Assembly (NCBI GenBank): GCA_964564165.1
Contig: CAZLZZ010000013.1
Span: 1 to 33,460, forward strand
DNA: 33,460 bases
From: NORP309 sp964564165
GTDB taxonomy: Bacteria > Pseudomonadota > Gammaproteobacteria > Xanthomonadales > Marinicellaceae
Reading direction: 5' to 3'
Position numbers and translations under genes: made by a program. Positions 8,223 through 16,889 of the stretch are shown in pieces; within the stretch, counting starts at the first letter, position 1, and each line of letters starts with the position of its first letter. Below the pieces are notes generated by a model. It made no database searches. It was not told the DNA's origin and saw only the letters and a list, made by a program, of their open reading frames with translations.

Positions 8223-8992
8223 TAGCTCTTCATTTTCGGTAAATAAATACAATCATGCTCTAAAGCATGTGGAAACCTAAATTCACCTAAAGAATACATG
8301 CCACTGACCTCAAACCCATTTTCTTTAAATAACTTCAATGATTTATCAAAGGTCGGAGCATCTTTATACAGTTGAGTAAAAGAAACCTCTGTTTGCACTC
8401 CTTTTATCTTATCAACCTCCCCTAATACTCCAGTAAAGGCCTCAAGATCAAACCCTTGAGTATCTAGTTTTAAGAATATATTCTTAAACTTAAATTTGTC
8501 CATTAATTCAGGTAGCAGACTATCCAATCTTTTAACAGGAACTTCTACAACTTTCTTAACAGTATTTCCATCACTGAACAAATCAGATTCAGAGCTATCA
8601 GGTTCAAGGAAAGAGTTAAATACACTGCCTTCCATTATATTTAACTTTAAAACATCTTCTTTATCACCAATTGCATATTCCATCACTTCCCACAAAGGCT
8701 CATTTTCGCTCTTTCTTTTAATGACTTCAAAACATTCTGGGTCTGGTTCAAATGATATAATTAAACCTTTAAAACCAACGTGTTTTCGTATAGTATCTCG
8801 ATACTGTCCTATGTTTGCACCAACATCAATAATACAATCAATATTGTATTCCTTAATTATTCTTTTCATTCTTCTAATTAAAGTAAAATCATGAGCACGC
8901 CATCTGGGAATAATTAAAATACCAACCTTATTAAACAGAGAGTCCAGACCGAACAATATTGATTCTATTGTATTTTTAATTATATTTTTCAT
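8222..8992 (-). CDS. FkbM-family methyltransferase (second copy)
   Basis: This 256-residue protein has SAM motif I 'CIIDVGANIGQYRDTI' (about residues 54-69), 'IISFEPDPECFEVI', and the FkbM block 'IFLKLDTQGFDLEAFTGV' with 'GVQTEVSFTQLY'. It is therefore an O-methyltransferase likely to act on a sugar of the repeat unit. The stop codon overlaps the ATG of the next glycosyltransferase by one base, implying translational coupling. It is clearly divergent from the FkbM protein at 5139-5948. Confidence 0.85.
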   Translation of the reverse strand: MKNIIKNTIESILFGLDSLFNKVGILIIPRWRAHDFTLIRRMKRIIKEYNIDCIIDVGANIGQYRDTIRKHVGFKGLIISFEPDPECFEVIKRKSENEPLWEVMEYAIGDKEDVLKLNIMEGSVFNSFLEPDSSESDLFSDGNTVKKVVEVPVKRLDSLLPELMDKFKFKNIFLKLDTQGFDLEAFTGVLGEVDKIKGVQTEVSFTQLYKDAPTFDKSLKLFKENGFEVSGMYSLGEFRFPHALEHDCIYLPKMKS

Positions 8993-9031
8993 ACTATTCT
9001 ACCTAATATCCTTTCCTAAATTATAAAACAA

Positions 9032-9997
9032 CTATCTAAATATATCTCTAACAAAACTTTTAAATCCATTAAAATACTTGTAATCATTATGGATCAACAT
9101 AGTTAATGCTTGTATTTTTTTTCCAAAGAAGCCCTTAGATATTAGTTTTTGCCTTCTAATTAGCGCTAGATACTCATCATTCAACACGCTGATAATGCTT
9201 TTAGTATCAACTGTAAAATCTATTATTTTTTCTCTATTATTAACTTTTTTGAATAAATTGATTAAACTTTTGTTATGCCCAATTCTATCTTCATAACTAT
9301 TTGCAACCTTTGTCGATAGTTGACTCTTAAATACATCAAATTTTTTTATTTTGGATAATGAGTTAACAACCCATTGAGATGTATTATTATCATGTCGTCT
9401 AATTTTCTGTAAACTTTCATCTAAAATAATTCGCTTTCCCATAATTTTTGCAACAGTATGCACCCATCCATCATGTCCAATGGTAATATTTTTGGGAAAT
9501 GGAAGAACCAATGGCAATAGATTTTTATGGACTGCACTTAAAGTCCCCGTAACAAATGATTCATCTCTATAACCACCTGCTCGAATTTGTGATAATTTAG
9601 TAACACCTGTTTTTTCTAATTTTGCATTAACCAATTCCCCATCATGAATAACAACTGATATGTCTTGATTGTTTGTAAAAACCTTTTCAACAACTTTAAG
9701 TTTATTTGGTAACCATACATCATCTTGATCACTAAAAAAGATAATATCGCCAGTACACAAACTCAATGCTTTGCCAAAATTTTGAGCATAACCAAGATTT
9801 GACTCGTTTTCATAAATATTTACTTCAAAAGGAGCTGTTTCTTTAAATTTTTTTAAAATTATTATGGTATTATCTGTTGAAGCATCATCACAAATAACTA
9901 ACTCATTTGGTAATCGTTCTTGATCTATATAAGAATCAAGTTGTTCCTGCAAATATTTTTCACCGTTATATGTAGCCAATGCTATTGAAATTTTCAT
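9032..9997 (-). CDS. GT2-family glycosyltransferase
   Basis: This 321-residue GT-A enzyme begins 'MKISIALATYNGEKYLQEQL', with 'LVICDDASTDNT' (nucleotide-binding aspartates) and 'DIIFFSDQDDVWLPNKL' carrying the metal-binding D-x-D. This N-terminus is typical of rhamnosyltransferase-like GT2 enzymes, and the neighbouring RgpF-like gene makes a rhamnose-containing glycan plausible. The C-terminal ~100 residues are basic and not recognised. The ATG lies 5 nt after the RgpF-like stop codon. Confidence 0.88.
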   Translation of the reverse strand: MKISIALATYNGEKYLQEQLDSYIDQERLPNELVICDDASTDNTIIILKKFKETAPFEVNIYENESNLGYAQNFGKALSLCTGDIIFFSDQDDVWLPNKLKVVEKVFTNNQDISVVIHDGELVNAKLEKTGVTKLSQIRAGGYRDESFVTGTLSAVHKNLLPLVLPFPKNITIGHDGWVHTVAKIMGKRIILDESLQKIRRHDNNTSQWVVNSLSKIKKFDVFKSQLSTKVANSYEDRIGHNKSLINLFKKVNNREKIIDFTVDTKSIISVLNDEYLALIRRQKLISKGFFGKKIQALTMLIHNDYKYFNGFKSFVRDIFR

Positions 9998-10002
9998 TCC
10001 CT

Positions 10003-10902
10003 TTATTTCTTTTTAATTCTTTTATAATGGTTTAAAATCAAAGAAACAGGGTATTTTGTATTTTTTTGTACTATCTTGGAAATAGTTAATGCCTTTTCTT
10101 TTGATTCTTCACTTCTAAATAAAGAAACTTTTAAGAATGGCAACTTATTATTTAGTAAAGATTCTTTCCATTGTTCAAGAGATGGATTGATGCTTTTCCT
10201 ATTGATGGCAACAAAATATTGTTGAGGGCTCTTCAAAAAGCCTACTATCTTCATTGGGTTATTAAGTAATTTTATCAATAACTCAATAAATCTTTCCTTT
10301 TTATCAACCTCAAAACGAGTATTTTCAATATAGCTACAACTAGAGAAGTCGTTGCTATATAATCTTTTTGACAAACCCACTTCGCACTCTTTAACAATTT
10401 GATGCTTCTCATGCAAAACAATTAAATTTTCCCAAAATTCTTTGAATACCAAAGTGTTTATTATATTTGATCTATAAACTATAAAATAGCTTTGAATATG
10501 ATGCGAGATGCTCTTGCTTTCAGTAATTCCCCAAAAATCGCAATTCCTATTACGCATTTCCTCAAATATTTGCCTCAATGGGAGCAAAGGACCGTAGACG
10601 CTATCATTGCACAAAATTATTGCTTCATATTTTGAAAACTCTATAGAATCTAGCCCTACTTTATAACTATAAAAGTCATAACCTTTGTTTTCTCTTAAAA
10701 TAACATCAACATTTAAAGACTTTAGCCTCATTATGTCTTCATTGGAAATACGGGAGACGGTAACAAATACGAGTTTTTCTGTAACATTTAAAAGTTCATT
10801 TAAACAATAAAAAACATAGTCATCAACTTTATTGTCTTGATCATAATGTGCGAAAACACAAGCTCTGTTGTTATTTATCAGCTTTTCCTTATTTTCTCCC
10901 AC
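10003..10902 (-). CDS. RgpF-like (rhamnan synthesis F) protein
   Basis: This 299-residue protein matches the RgpF pattern: 'CVFAHYDQDNKVDDYVFYCL' near the N-terminus, 'LVFVTVSRIS', 'RENKGYDFYSYKVGL', 'IILCNDSVYGPL', and 'DFWGITES...HHIQSYF'. RgpF proteins were described in streptococcal rhamnan synthesis and are probable glycosyltransferases. The start is GTG at 10902, two nt after the upstream stop, with an AAGGA ribosome binding site at 10916-10912. Its position between two GT2 genes suggests it adds or modifies a deoxyhexose in the same repeat unit. Confidence 0.82.
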   Translation of the reverse strand: MGENKEKLINNNRACVFAHYDQDNKVDDYVFYCLNELLNVTEKLVFVTVSRISNEDIMRLKSLNVDVILRENKGYDFYSYKVGLDSIEFSKYEAIILCNDSVYGPLLPLRQIFEEMRNRNCDFWGITESKSISHHIQSYFIVYRSNIINTLVFKEFWENLIVLHEKHQIVKECEVGLSKRLYSNDFSSCSYIENTRFEVDKKERFIELLIKLLNNPMKIVGFLKSPQQYFVAINRKSINPSLEQWKESLLNNKLPFLKVSLFRSEESKEKALTISKIVQKNTKYPVSLILNHYKRIKKK

Positions 10903-10904
10903 GA

Positions 10905-11903
10905 TTAATCGTCCTTTGCTATCTTATTAAGAGTGGTGTTAGCAACTTCATCTCGACTTTTTTCAAAAACGATATGAGATTTATATACTCGCCCTTGGAG
11001 TCTATCTTTCAATGCTAATATCGCCCCAATAACTTTACCTATTTTAAATGTCAGATATGATGAATTGGTGCCAAATTTATTTTCAATTTCTCGGAGCTTG
11101 AGGTCACCATGAATAGAATATCGTATTAAATTTGATGCAATACGAACCCTGTTCTTTACTGATTTATCTGGATAATCGATTTTATCTGCTAGCAATATCG
11201 AAAAAGCCTTTCCTCTACAATACTCCATTCTATTTGAACCACTGATACGATTTTTTGTTGTTCTAGTCACAATTTTAAGCTGATATTGAATGCATACTAC
11301 TTTTTTACTCATAAACTGTTTCCAAAACCCCGATTCTGGCATGACCAGGTCAACCTCTAAAAAACGAGCATTACCCACTAAACAAGAATTCACCATTATA
11401 CACATGTCACCAGACATGCCATGAACTTTCATGAGGTCTTCCCATGAACATGTAAACGAATCAAATTTTGTATTTCCCGTGTTTTGAAAATTCCCGCTAG
11501 GATCCGAACATAATGCAATTACAGCTATGTAATTATTCTTCTCATTTTCTAAAATAGAGTCCCAGACTTCAAGCATTATTTCTATTGCCTCAGGTATCAG
11601 TACATCATCTGAATCACACCACAGAATTTTATCTGAATTTGACAAGTCAAGCAATGTATTATCAGCACGACACTTACCAACTCTCTGCTTATAAAATGAA
11701 AAAATTGTTGGAAAGGTTGCTGTTTCAAGAAGGTTATTCATTACCTCCTGGGTATCGTCGTCCGAACCATCATCCACAACTATCCATTCAAAATTTTGTT
11801 CTGTTTGTTTTTCTAAAGAATCATGGACTTTAGGAAGTAACTTTGCACGATTCCATGAAGGAGTTAAAATAGATACTCTAGGTTTTGTACTATGTTTTTT
11901 CAT
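10905..11903 (-). CDS. GT2-family glycosyltransferase
   Basis: The protein is 332 residues from the ATG at 11903, which overlaps the methyltransferase stop as ATGA. A TTG at 11921 would add six residues and is less likely. Motifs are 'VSILTPSWNRAKLLPKVHDSL', 'WIVVDDGSDDDTQEVM' and 'KILWCDSDDVLIPEA' (D-x-D). This is a GT-A fold inverting enzyme of the type found in O-antigen and capsule clusters. Later segments such as 'KIVTRTTKNRISGSNRMEYCRG' are shared with GT2 enzymes of sugar side-chain assembly. It is followed after 2 nt by the RgpF-like gene. Confidence 0.85.
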   Translation of the reverse strand: MKKHSTKPRVSILTPSWNRAKLLPKVHDSLEKQTEQNFEWIVVDDGSDDDTQEVMNNLLETATFPTIFSFYKQRVGKCRADNTLLDLSNSDKILWCDSDDVLIPEAIEIMLEVWDSILENEKNNYIAVIALCSDPSGNFQNTGNTKFDSFTCSWEDLMKVHGMSGDMCIMVNSCLVGNARFLEVDLVMPESGFWKQFMSKKVVCIQYQLKIVTRTTKNRISGSNRMEYCRGKAFSILLADKIDYPDKSVKNRVRIASNLIRYSIHGDLKLREIENKFGTNSSYLTFKIGKVIGAILALKDRLQGRVYKSHIVFEKSRDEVANTTLNKIAKDD

Positions 11904-12550
11904 TTCAATGTTGCAACACAATGGTATTGAGTAACGAAGAATTTATGAAGGAACTTAAAAATTCTACAAAGCTGGTATTTTTTTCCTTTTTCATAATCAA
12001 AATTTGATGAAATTAAAGTTATTTCGAACTTATTTTCTTCAAATAAGTCTATAATATTTTTTTTACAAAAAAACCTTAAATGAGTTCGATCTAAAATACC
12101 AGAATCTTGATATTTAAAATCAGCATCTAGTACAACAGTCTTAATATTTTGGTAGTATAAAAAATTTGGAATACTAGAAACAATAATACCACCTTGCTTC
12201 AAGTATTTTGAAATTTTATTTAATGTCTCCCAAGGATTAATTAAGTGTTCAACAATATCCCCTAGTATGATGACATCGAAAAAATTTACATAGTTCAAGT
12301 CAATATTCTCAATATTGCCAAGAACAAAGTCATCAATTAAAGCATTCGTTTGATTACTGTCTTCAATGTGAATCATATCAACGCCTACCACAAAATCAGA
12401 ATAATTGTTTTCTTTTAAAGCTAATAAAGTTTCGCAAGTACCAGCTCCTATTTCAAGTATTTTCTGATTCTTTCTTTTTTGTATGTATCTAATTAAATCA
12501 TTTCTCGCATTTGAAAAGTACTGTACAGGTTTCAACTTGTAATCATTCAT
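11900..12550 (-). CDS. Class I SAM-dependent methyltransferase
   Basis: This 216-residue protein has motif I 'ILEIGAGTCETLLALK' (about residues 30-45), an acidic end of strand 2 'VVGVDMIH', and motif post-I 'VIILGDIVEHLINPW', the pattern of UbiG/Methyltransf_23-type enzymes. The rest includes 'GGIIVSSIPNFLYYQNI' and 'DRTHLRFFCKKNIIDLF', typical of methyltransferases in polysaccharide clusters. It may methylate a sugar or the glycan terminus. A 172-bp gap separates it from wzx upstream, so an internal promoter is possible. The stop codon overlaps the next gene's ATG. Confidence 0.85.
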   Translation of the reverse strand: MNDYKLKPVQYFSNARNDLIRYIQKRKNQKILEIGAGTCETLLALKENNYSDFVVGVDMIHIEDSNQTNALIDDFVLGNIENIDLNYVNFFDVIILGDIVEHLINPWETLNKISKYLKQGGIIVSSIPNFLYYQNIKTVVLDADFKYQDSGILDRTHLRFFCKKNIIDLFEENKFEITLISSNFDYEKGKKYQLCRIFKFLHKFFVTQYHCVATLK

Positions 12551-12722
12551 TTAAACATCTCTTTTGTTACTTTATATTTCTATATAACAATGTACTTTGC
12601 TTCTTTTTAATATGCAAGTTTAATAGATATTAAAGTTTTCGATTTATGTACTTTATCCATTTTATTTTAATAATAGGATTATTAAAAACACTACAAAAGA
12701 GATAACTTACTTAAAATACATT

Positions 12723-14150
12723 TTATGTTCTTTTGATTAATGCTAAAACCGAGGGGGGCAAATTGAGATAGCTCCAAAACAATGAAGTCATTGTTATAAA
12801 AACAGCAAAAACATGAAAATAAATATCTATTGGCATATAAAAAACAGCAAATAAACTTGTAAATAGTAACACCACTGGAATATTAAATAATGTTATTACA
12901 TTCTTAGAGGTGTTGCTAAATATAAACAATAACACAAAGTCAATTATAGCTCTTAAACTCCATGTTATTGATGCGCCTAATATGCCCCAATTTAAGATTG
13001 AAAAATACATTGCTATCACATATGGTAAAATTTCAACCATGTGGATTTTCGCTACAATATCTGGCCTACCGCTTGCTTGTAACTTAGACAATGGAACAGC
13101 AGCAATACTTGTTGCCCAAACCCCTATGAGAAATACGGAACCAACTTTAGAAGTATTGAAGGAAAAATCTGCAGATATCCATAATGAAATAAAAGAGTTA
13201 ATGAAGAATATACCAATTACCATTATTGGGGTTAAGACTGTAGTCAACACCTTAATTGATTCTTCAGTTAAACTATTTTGATTACTAGAAGATTCATAAG
13301 CTAATCGAGGAAATAGTGCGCTTGATAAACTTGCAGGTATAATTGAAATACGTTCAGCCAAAGTAAACGGGAGAGTATAATAAGTTACCATTTTTGCACC
13401 TAACGTAGCTCCTATAATAATTTTATCGAACACCACCATGATGGGGCCAATGATACTTGAAACAGTAATCCAACCACCAAATTTAAATAAAGATTTAGCA
13501 ATTGCTTTATCAAAAGAAGGTTTTATTGTTAGCGGTATGTGTCTTTTGCAATAATAAAAATACAATGAAAGTGTTAGCACTCTAGATATTAGAACTACAG
13601 GTAATATTATTGTTAATGTTGGAGAGAAAAACCATACAAAAAACAATGGTAATATTTGATATAATATATTATCTATAAAGTTTATTGTATTCAGTGCAAT
13701 AAAATGCTCCCTACCTTGTAGCGCGCCTACTAAGACGGCTCTTAATGTAGTTATTGGAAGAGTAAACACCAACCATGGTAACGCTTGCATTATTTCTAGT
13801 TTAAGAAATCCGTCTGACTGAAAATATTCATTAAAAAAAACATGTGCAACAGTCCACAATATTAAGCTTCCCATCAAACCAAAACTTAAGTTTATTATAA
13901 CAGCAGTCCAAAATGAATTTGACCTTTCTCTAGCGGTTGCTTCCTTTTGTTTAGCTATTCTTTGAGCTGTAGCCCTTCCTAAACCCAAGTCAAAAAGTCC
14001 AAAACCACCTAATAAAACCCAAGCGATCGCAAGCACACCAAATCTTTCTTCACCAATTAAGCCAATGTATATTGGTAGGGTAATTAAAGTGACAAACAAT
14101 GGCGCTAAAGAACCTATTAGATTATAAATAGAGTTTTTGCGAACACTCAT
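12723..14150 (-). CDS. Wzx-like polysaccharide flippase (MOP superfamily)
   Basis: This 475-residue membrane protein has about 12-14 hydrophobic helices. It begins 'MSVRKNSIYNLIGSLAPLFV...LPIYIGLIGEERFGVL', the usual start of the Wzx/RfbX branch, and includes 'LFDLGLGRATAQRIAK'. It should flip undecaprenyl-diphosphate-linked repeat units across the inner membrane for polymerisation by the EpsG/Wzy-like protein encoded at the far end of the operon. It is the first gene of the minus-strand polysaccharide operon. Substrate cannot be inferred from sequence. Confidence 0.88.
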   Translation of the reverse strand: MSVRKNSIYNLIGSLAPLFVTLITLPIYIGLIGEERFGVLAIAWVLLGGFGLFDLGLGRATAQRIAKQKEATARERSNSFWTAVIINLSFGLMGSLILWTVAHVFFNEYFQSDGFLKLEIMQALPWLVFTLPITTLRAVLVGALQGREHFIALNTINFIDNILYQILPLFFVWFFSPTLTIILPVVLISRVLTLSLYFYYCKRHIPLTIKPSFDKAIAKSLFKFGGWITVSSIIGPIMVVFDKIIIGATLGAKMVTYYTLPFTLAERISIIPASLSSALFPRLAYESSSNQNSLTEESIKVLTTVLTPIMVIGIFFINSFISLWISADFSFNTSKVGSVFLIGVWATSIAAVPLSKLQASGRPDIVAKIHMVEILPYVIAMYFSILNWGILGASITWSLRAIIDFVLLFIFSNTSKNVITLFNIPVVLLFTSLFAVFYMPIDIYFHVFAVFITMTSLFWSYLNLPPSVLALIKRT

Positions 14151-14520
14151 GAAAAGTTATTAAAGTGATGGTTTTAAAGTAGAGCATTCTATACCAGCTA
14201 TCTTGAAATTAATATTTTCATTTGCTTATATTAGACATATTTCAAAAATATTTAGCCCTATGTTAATAAAACTGGCTTTTACCCATATGACTGTATCTTT
14301 ATATTTCTCTGTAGTATCGCTCAATACTTCTTTTGTACTGAATATTTAATGGGCTAAAGTTTCCCGGGACTTTAAGGGGACTTTAAGGGGTCGGTACCCT
14401 TAATAAATAGCAGGGCTGACACCACGATTCCGAATAGAATAAAATATCAGCAGGATCAGCGGGGTCAGAGTCGTTGATTCTTTTGATTATTAGAGCCAGC
14501 ACCTTTTTTTCATTTTATAT
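14151..14520. other. Gene-free region upstream of the polysaccharide operon
   Basis: No supported gene lies here. The stretch nearest wzx should hold the operon promoter, but I see no convincing consensus boxes or JUMPstart/ops element. Around 14364-14403 the block GGGACTTTAAGGG occurs twice in tandem and runs into a hairpin. The segment 14452-14475 (GGGGTCAGAGTCG) resembles sequence that flanks REP/IS200-like elements in other gammaproteobacteria; that resemblance is from memory and unverified. Confidence 0.4.
14383..14403. repeat. Short palindrome after tandem ACTTTAAGGGG
   Basis: Perfect 7-bp arms TTAAGGG (14383-14389) and CCCTTAA (14397-14403) flank the loop GTCGGTA. It directly follows two tandem copies of ACTTTAAGGGG and may be a decayed REP end. 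Confidence 0.45.
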
Positions 14521-14817
14521 TCAATCGCTTAAGGAAATTTGACCTGTTGCGATTTTGTGAACCATGTAAGAGAGGTATGTTTGATAGGGCATTCCTTCTT
14601 TTAGTGCGGTGGCTTTTATTATGTCAATGTCTTCTTCTAGAAGGCGAATATTAAAATTCTTTTTTTTGGTTTTCTGTTTAATGGTTAAGAGTGCAGATTT
14701 TTGAAAATAGTCTCTTTGCTTTTCTATTTCTGAAATTGGCGTATCAGATATTTATTGAGCTTCTATTTTTTTAAATAGTTCTAACTCTTCTGGAGTATAA
14801 ATATCGGTATCTTTCAT
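14521..14817 (-). pseudogene. CopG/RHH-type antitoxin gene with internal stop
   Basis: From ATG 14817 the frame reads 'MKDTDIYTPEELELFKKIEAQ', then TAA, then continues 'ISDTPISEIEKQRDYFQ...KKKNFNIRLLEEDIDIIKA' and 'ALKEGMPYQTYLSYMVHKIA' to a natural stop at 14521. The second part is a ribbon-helix-helix antitoxin as found beside BrnT-like/DUF4258-type toxins. The premature TAA at codon 22 removes the start region, and no good downstream start with a ribosome binding site is evident. It immediately follows a similarly broken toxin gene, so the whole module looks dead. Confidence 0.75.
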
Positions 14818-14821
14818 TGTA

Positions 14822-15110
14822 TTAATCTCTTAAAAAATATTTAGTAAATTTTCTGCTTGGATATATTGTTTTTAAAAATATTTTTTCATCATCCTCTACA
14901 AAGGGAACAACATAGGCATAATTGCGTATATCAACTAGCAAACAACTTTGTTCTAGGTGAGTTGGACTTGATAACTTTAATCAACTTCCTATTGCTTAAT
15001 GCCAGCAAAATCTCTTCAAATGATACCAACCGACAATTAACTAAATGCTGATTCTTTTCCGCGTTCCATCTGATCAGCAAGGCTTTATTATTAAAATCAA
15101 ATTCGCCCAT
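14822..15110 (-). pseudogene. Frameshifted BrnT-like/DUF4258-type toxin gene
   Basis: The first frame (from about 15110) reads 'IRWNAEKNQHLVNCRLVSFE' and 'EILLALSNRKLIKVIKSNSP', then stops at 14931. A neighbouring frame continues with 'CLLVDIRNYAYVVPFVEDDE' and 'KIFLKTIYPSRKFTKYFL' to a stop at 14822. Joined, these give the typical small toxin with its 'KTIYPSRK' end. The frames must have separated near 14945-14960 through a single-base indel. The gene is the natural partner of the broken antitoxin directly downstream. I infer an inactivated TA pair stranded between the polysaccharide operon and the ATPase array. Confidence 0.75.
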
Positions 15111-15296
15111 AAATTTTATTAGCTCAGTATTTGTAAACATATTGTATTTACATTTTGAACTAATACAAGTCATTTTTATGCTTTGCATTTCTATGTGTAC
15201 GATTTGGCGACAACTAACTTGGCTGGTTAGAAATCAAAATAATTAAATCAATAATAAATTTTGCCGTGCTTTTTAATCTGCTAAATTTGTGGGTAG

Positions 15297-15425
15297 AAAT
15301 CAGCTTATGGATTAAACCGATACCCACAAGGGCTACGCCCTACGGTGCGTTTTTGAGTTTTGCTATTGGTTTTCTAATGTTTTCATTTGAGTTTATCTGT
15401 GTCATTTGCGGATAAATTTTTTTAT
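15297..15425 (+). repeat. Degenerate copy R0 of the array repeat
   Basis: The segment 'cagcttatgg...gatacccac' followed by 'ttatctgtgtcatttgcgga' corresponds, in the same order, to the landmarks of the better copies R1-R3 ('ggcttatggtgggtgaaccc' then 'tatctgcgtcatctgcg'). It is heavily diverged and lies about 100 bp before the first ATPase. Assignment is by eye. Confidence 0.45.
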
Positions 15426-15446
15426 TTTTCACGTTATACATGTGTT

Positions 15447-15468
15447 AAACGTGATTATTGTCACGTTT
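15447..15468. promoter_or_regulatory. ACGTG palindrome upstream of the first ATPase
   Basis: AAACGTGA (15447-15454) and TCACGTTT (15461-15468) are perfect 8-bp arms around TTATTG. Further ACGT-type motifs flank it (CACGTT at 15430-15435, TACGTG at 15471, TCGTGA at 15481). It lies 60-80 bp before the ATPase start and looks like an operator with satellite half-sites. The binding protein is unknown. Confidence 0.5.
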
Positions 15469-15531
15469 ATTACGTGTTTTTCGTGATTTTAATTGTTTAA
15501 CCTTATATTATGTTTTTTATAAATTATATAA

Positions 15532-16878
15532 ATGATTATTATGAAACGAGACATATTGCAAAGCTTACTTACTTGGAAAAAATCAGAAAGGCGCAAGCCA
15601 TTAATATTACGAGGTGCCAGACAGGTTGGCAAAACTTGGTGCTTACAATCATTTGGTAAGGAATATTATAAACAAGTTGCTTATTTAAATTTTGAAGAGA
15701 TGCCACTGGCCTCTCAATTGTTCAAAAATGATCTAAACTCGAGTCGAATCATTATGGAAATTGGCTTATTACTGGATATGGATATTTCACCTAAGGATAC
15801 TTTGCTTGTTTTTGATGAAATCCAGGCTTGTCCTGAAGCATTAAATAGTTTGAAGTATTTTAATGAAAAAGCCAATGAGTATCATATCGTTACTGCTGGC
15901 TCTCTTTTAGGTATCAAACTTAACAAATTAAAAAGTTTTCCAGTCGGCAAGGTTAATTTTCTAGACCTTTTTCCTATGAGTTTTTGTGAGTTTTTAGATG
16001 CTATTGGCAAACAAAATCTAAGGAGTTATATTGACAACATTGATTTTAAAGTGGATAAATTAACACTGATTTCTGAACCTATTCACCAACAACTTATTGG
16101 CTTGTTAAAACATTATACGTTTGTTGGGGGTATGCCTGAAGTCGTCAAAACTTTTAGCTCTACTAATAATTTTCGTTCTGTTCGGACAGTTCAAAATGAA
16201 ATTCTGGATGCGTACTTACTGGATTTTTCAAAACACGCTGCTTCACATGAAATTATGAAAATAACATTAATTTGGAACCAACTTCATACTCAATTGGCTA
16301 AAGAAAATAAAAAATTTATATTTTCGGCAATTAAGAAAAGTGCCAGAGGTCGGGAGTTTGAAAATGCCATGATGTGGTTAGAAGATGCTGGATTAATTTA
16401 TAAGTCTATAAATGTTACGACTCCCAAAATTCCAATTGATGCTTATTCCCATGCAAATATATTTAAAGTGTTTTTATTAGATGTTGGATTGTTAGGCGCA
16501 ATGTCAAATTTACCTGTTAGTATTTTGATTGAAGATGAAAGACTATTTACGGAGTTTAAGGGGGCTTTTATTGAAAATTTAATCGCTGCATTTTTAGCAC
16601 CAATGAACAACAAAAAGTTATTTTATTGGACCAGTAAAAACCAAGCTGAAGTTGATTTTATTGTTCCTTATGAATTGAATATTTATCCATTAGAAGTTAA
16701 GGCAGGGATTTCTAAAAAGAAGAAGAGCTTGTTGGTTTATGGCGAAAAATTTAAACCACCCCAACTCATCAGAACAACCTTAAGAAACCTTCGAAAAGAT
16801 GGTAATATTTTGAACATTCCTTTATATTTAATGCATCGCTTTAATGACATTGTAAGTCTAGGTACTCGTCCGAGATAA
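15532..16878 (+). CDS. AAA ATPase with DUF4143 domain
   Basis: The protein is 448 residues from ATG 15532, or 445 from ATG 15541; neither start has a clear ribosome binding site. The N-terminal AAA_14 domain has Walker A 'GARQVGKT' (28-35), Walker B 'TLLVFDEIQ' and a sensor-like 'IVTAGSLLG'. The middle contains 'FVGGMPEVVKTF'. The DUF4143 C-terminus has 'VFLLDVGLLGAMS', 'GAFIENLIAAFL' and the nuclease-like E-V-D-F...E-V-K ('EVDFIVPYEL...YPLEVKAG'). These common prokaryotic ATPases have no settled function; some suggest nucleic-acid or defence roles. It lies between repeat copies R0 and R1, and a second, different member follows at 18562. Confidence 0.85.
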   Translation: MIIMKRDILQSLLTWKKSERRKPLILRGARQVGKTWCLQSFGKEYYKQVAYLNFEEMPLASQLFKNDLNSSRIIMEIGLLLDMDISPKDTLLVFDEIQACPEALNSLKYFNEKANEYHIVTAGSLLGIKLNKLKSFPVGKVNFLDLFPMSFCEFLDAIGKQNLRSYIDNIDFKVDKLTLISEPIHQQLIGLLKHYTFVGGMPEVVKTFSSTNNFRSVRTVQNEILDAYLLDFSKHAASHEIMKITLIWNQLHTQLAKENKKFIFSAIKKSARGREFENAMMWLEDAGLIYKSINVTTPKIPIDAYSHANIFKVFLLDVGLLGAMSNLPVSILIEDERLFTEFKGAFIENLIAAFLAPMNNKKLFYWTSKNQAEVDFIVPYELNIYPLEVKAGISKKKKSLLVYGEKFKPPQLIRTTLRNLRKDGNILNIPLYLMHRFNDIVSLGTRPR

Positions 16879-16889
16879 TTGATTTATAG

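Noticed and set aside
8223..8252. ATG at 8252 as start of the glycosyltransferase at 7119-8222
   Set aside because: It would overlap the FkbM gene by 31 nt and add residues not typical of the family; the TAATG junction at 8222 is the better start.
14931..15188. Reading 14931-15188 as an intact 85-aa gene on the minus strand
   Set aside because: The C-terminal part of the family continues in another frame down to 14822, so this is the front half of a frameshifted toxin gene.
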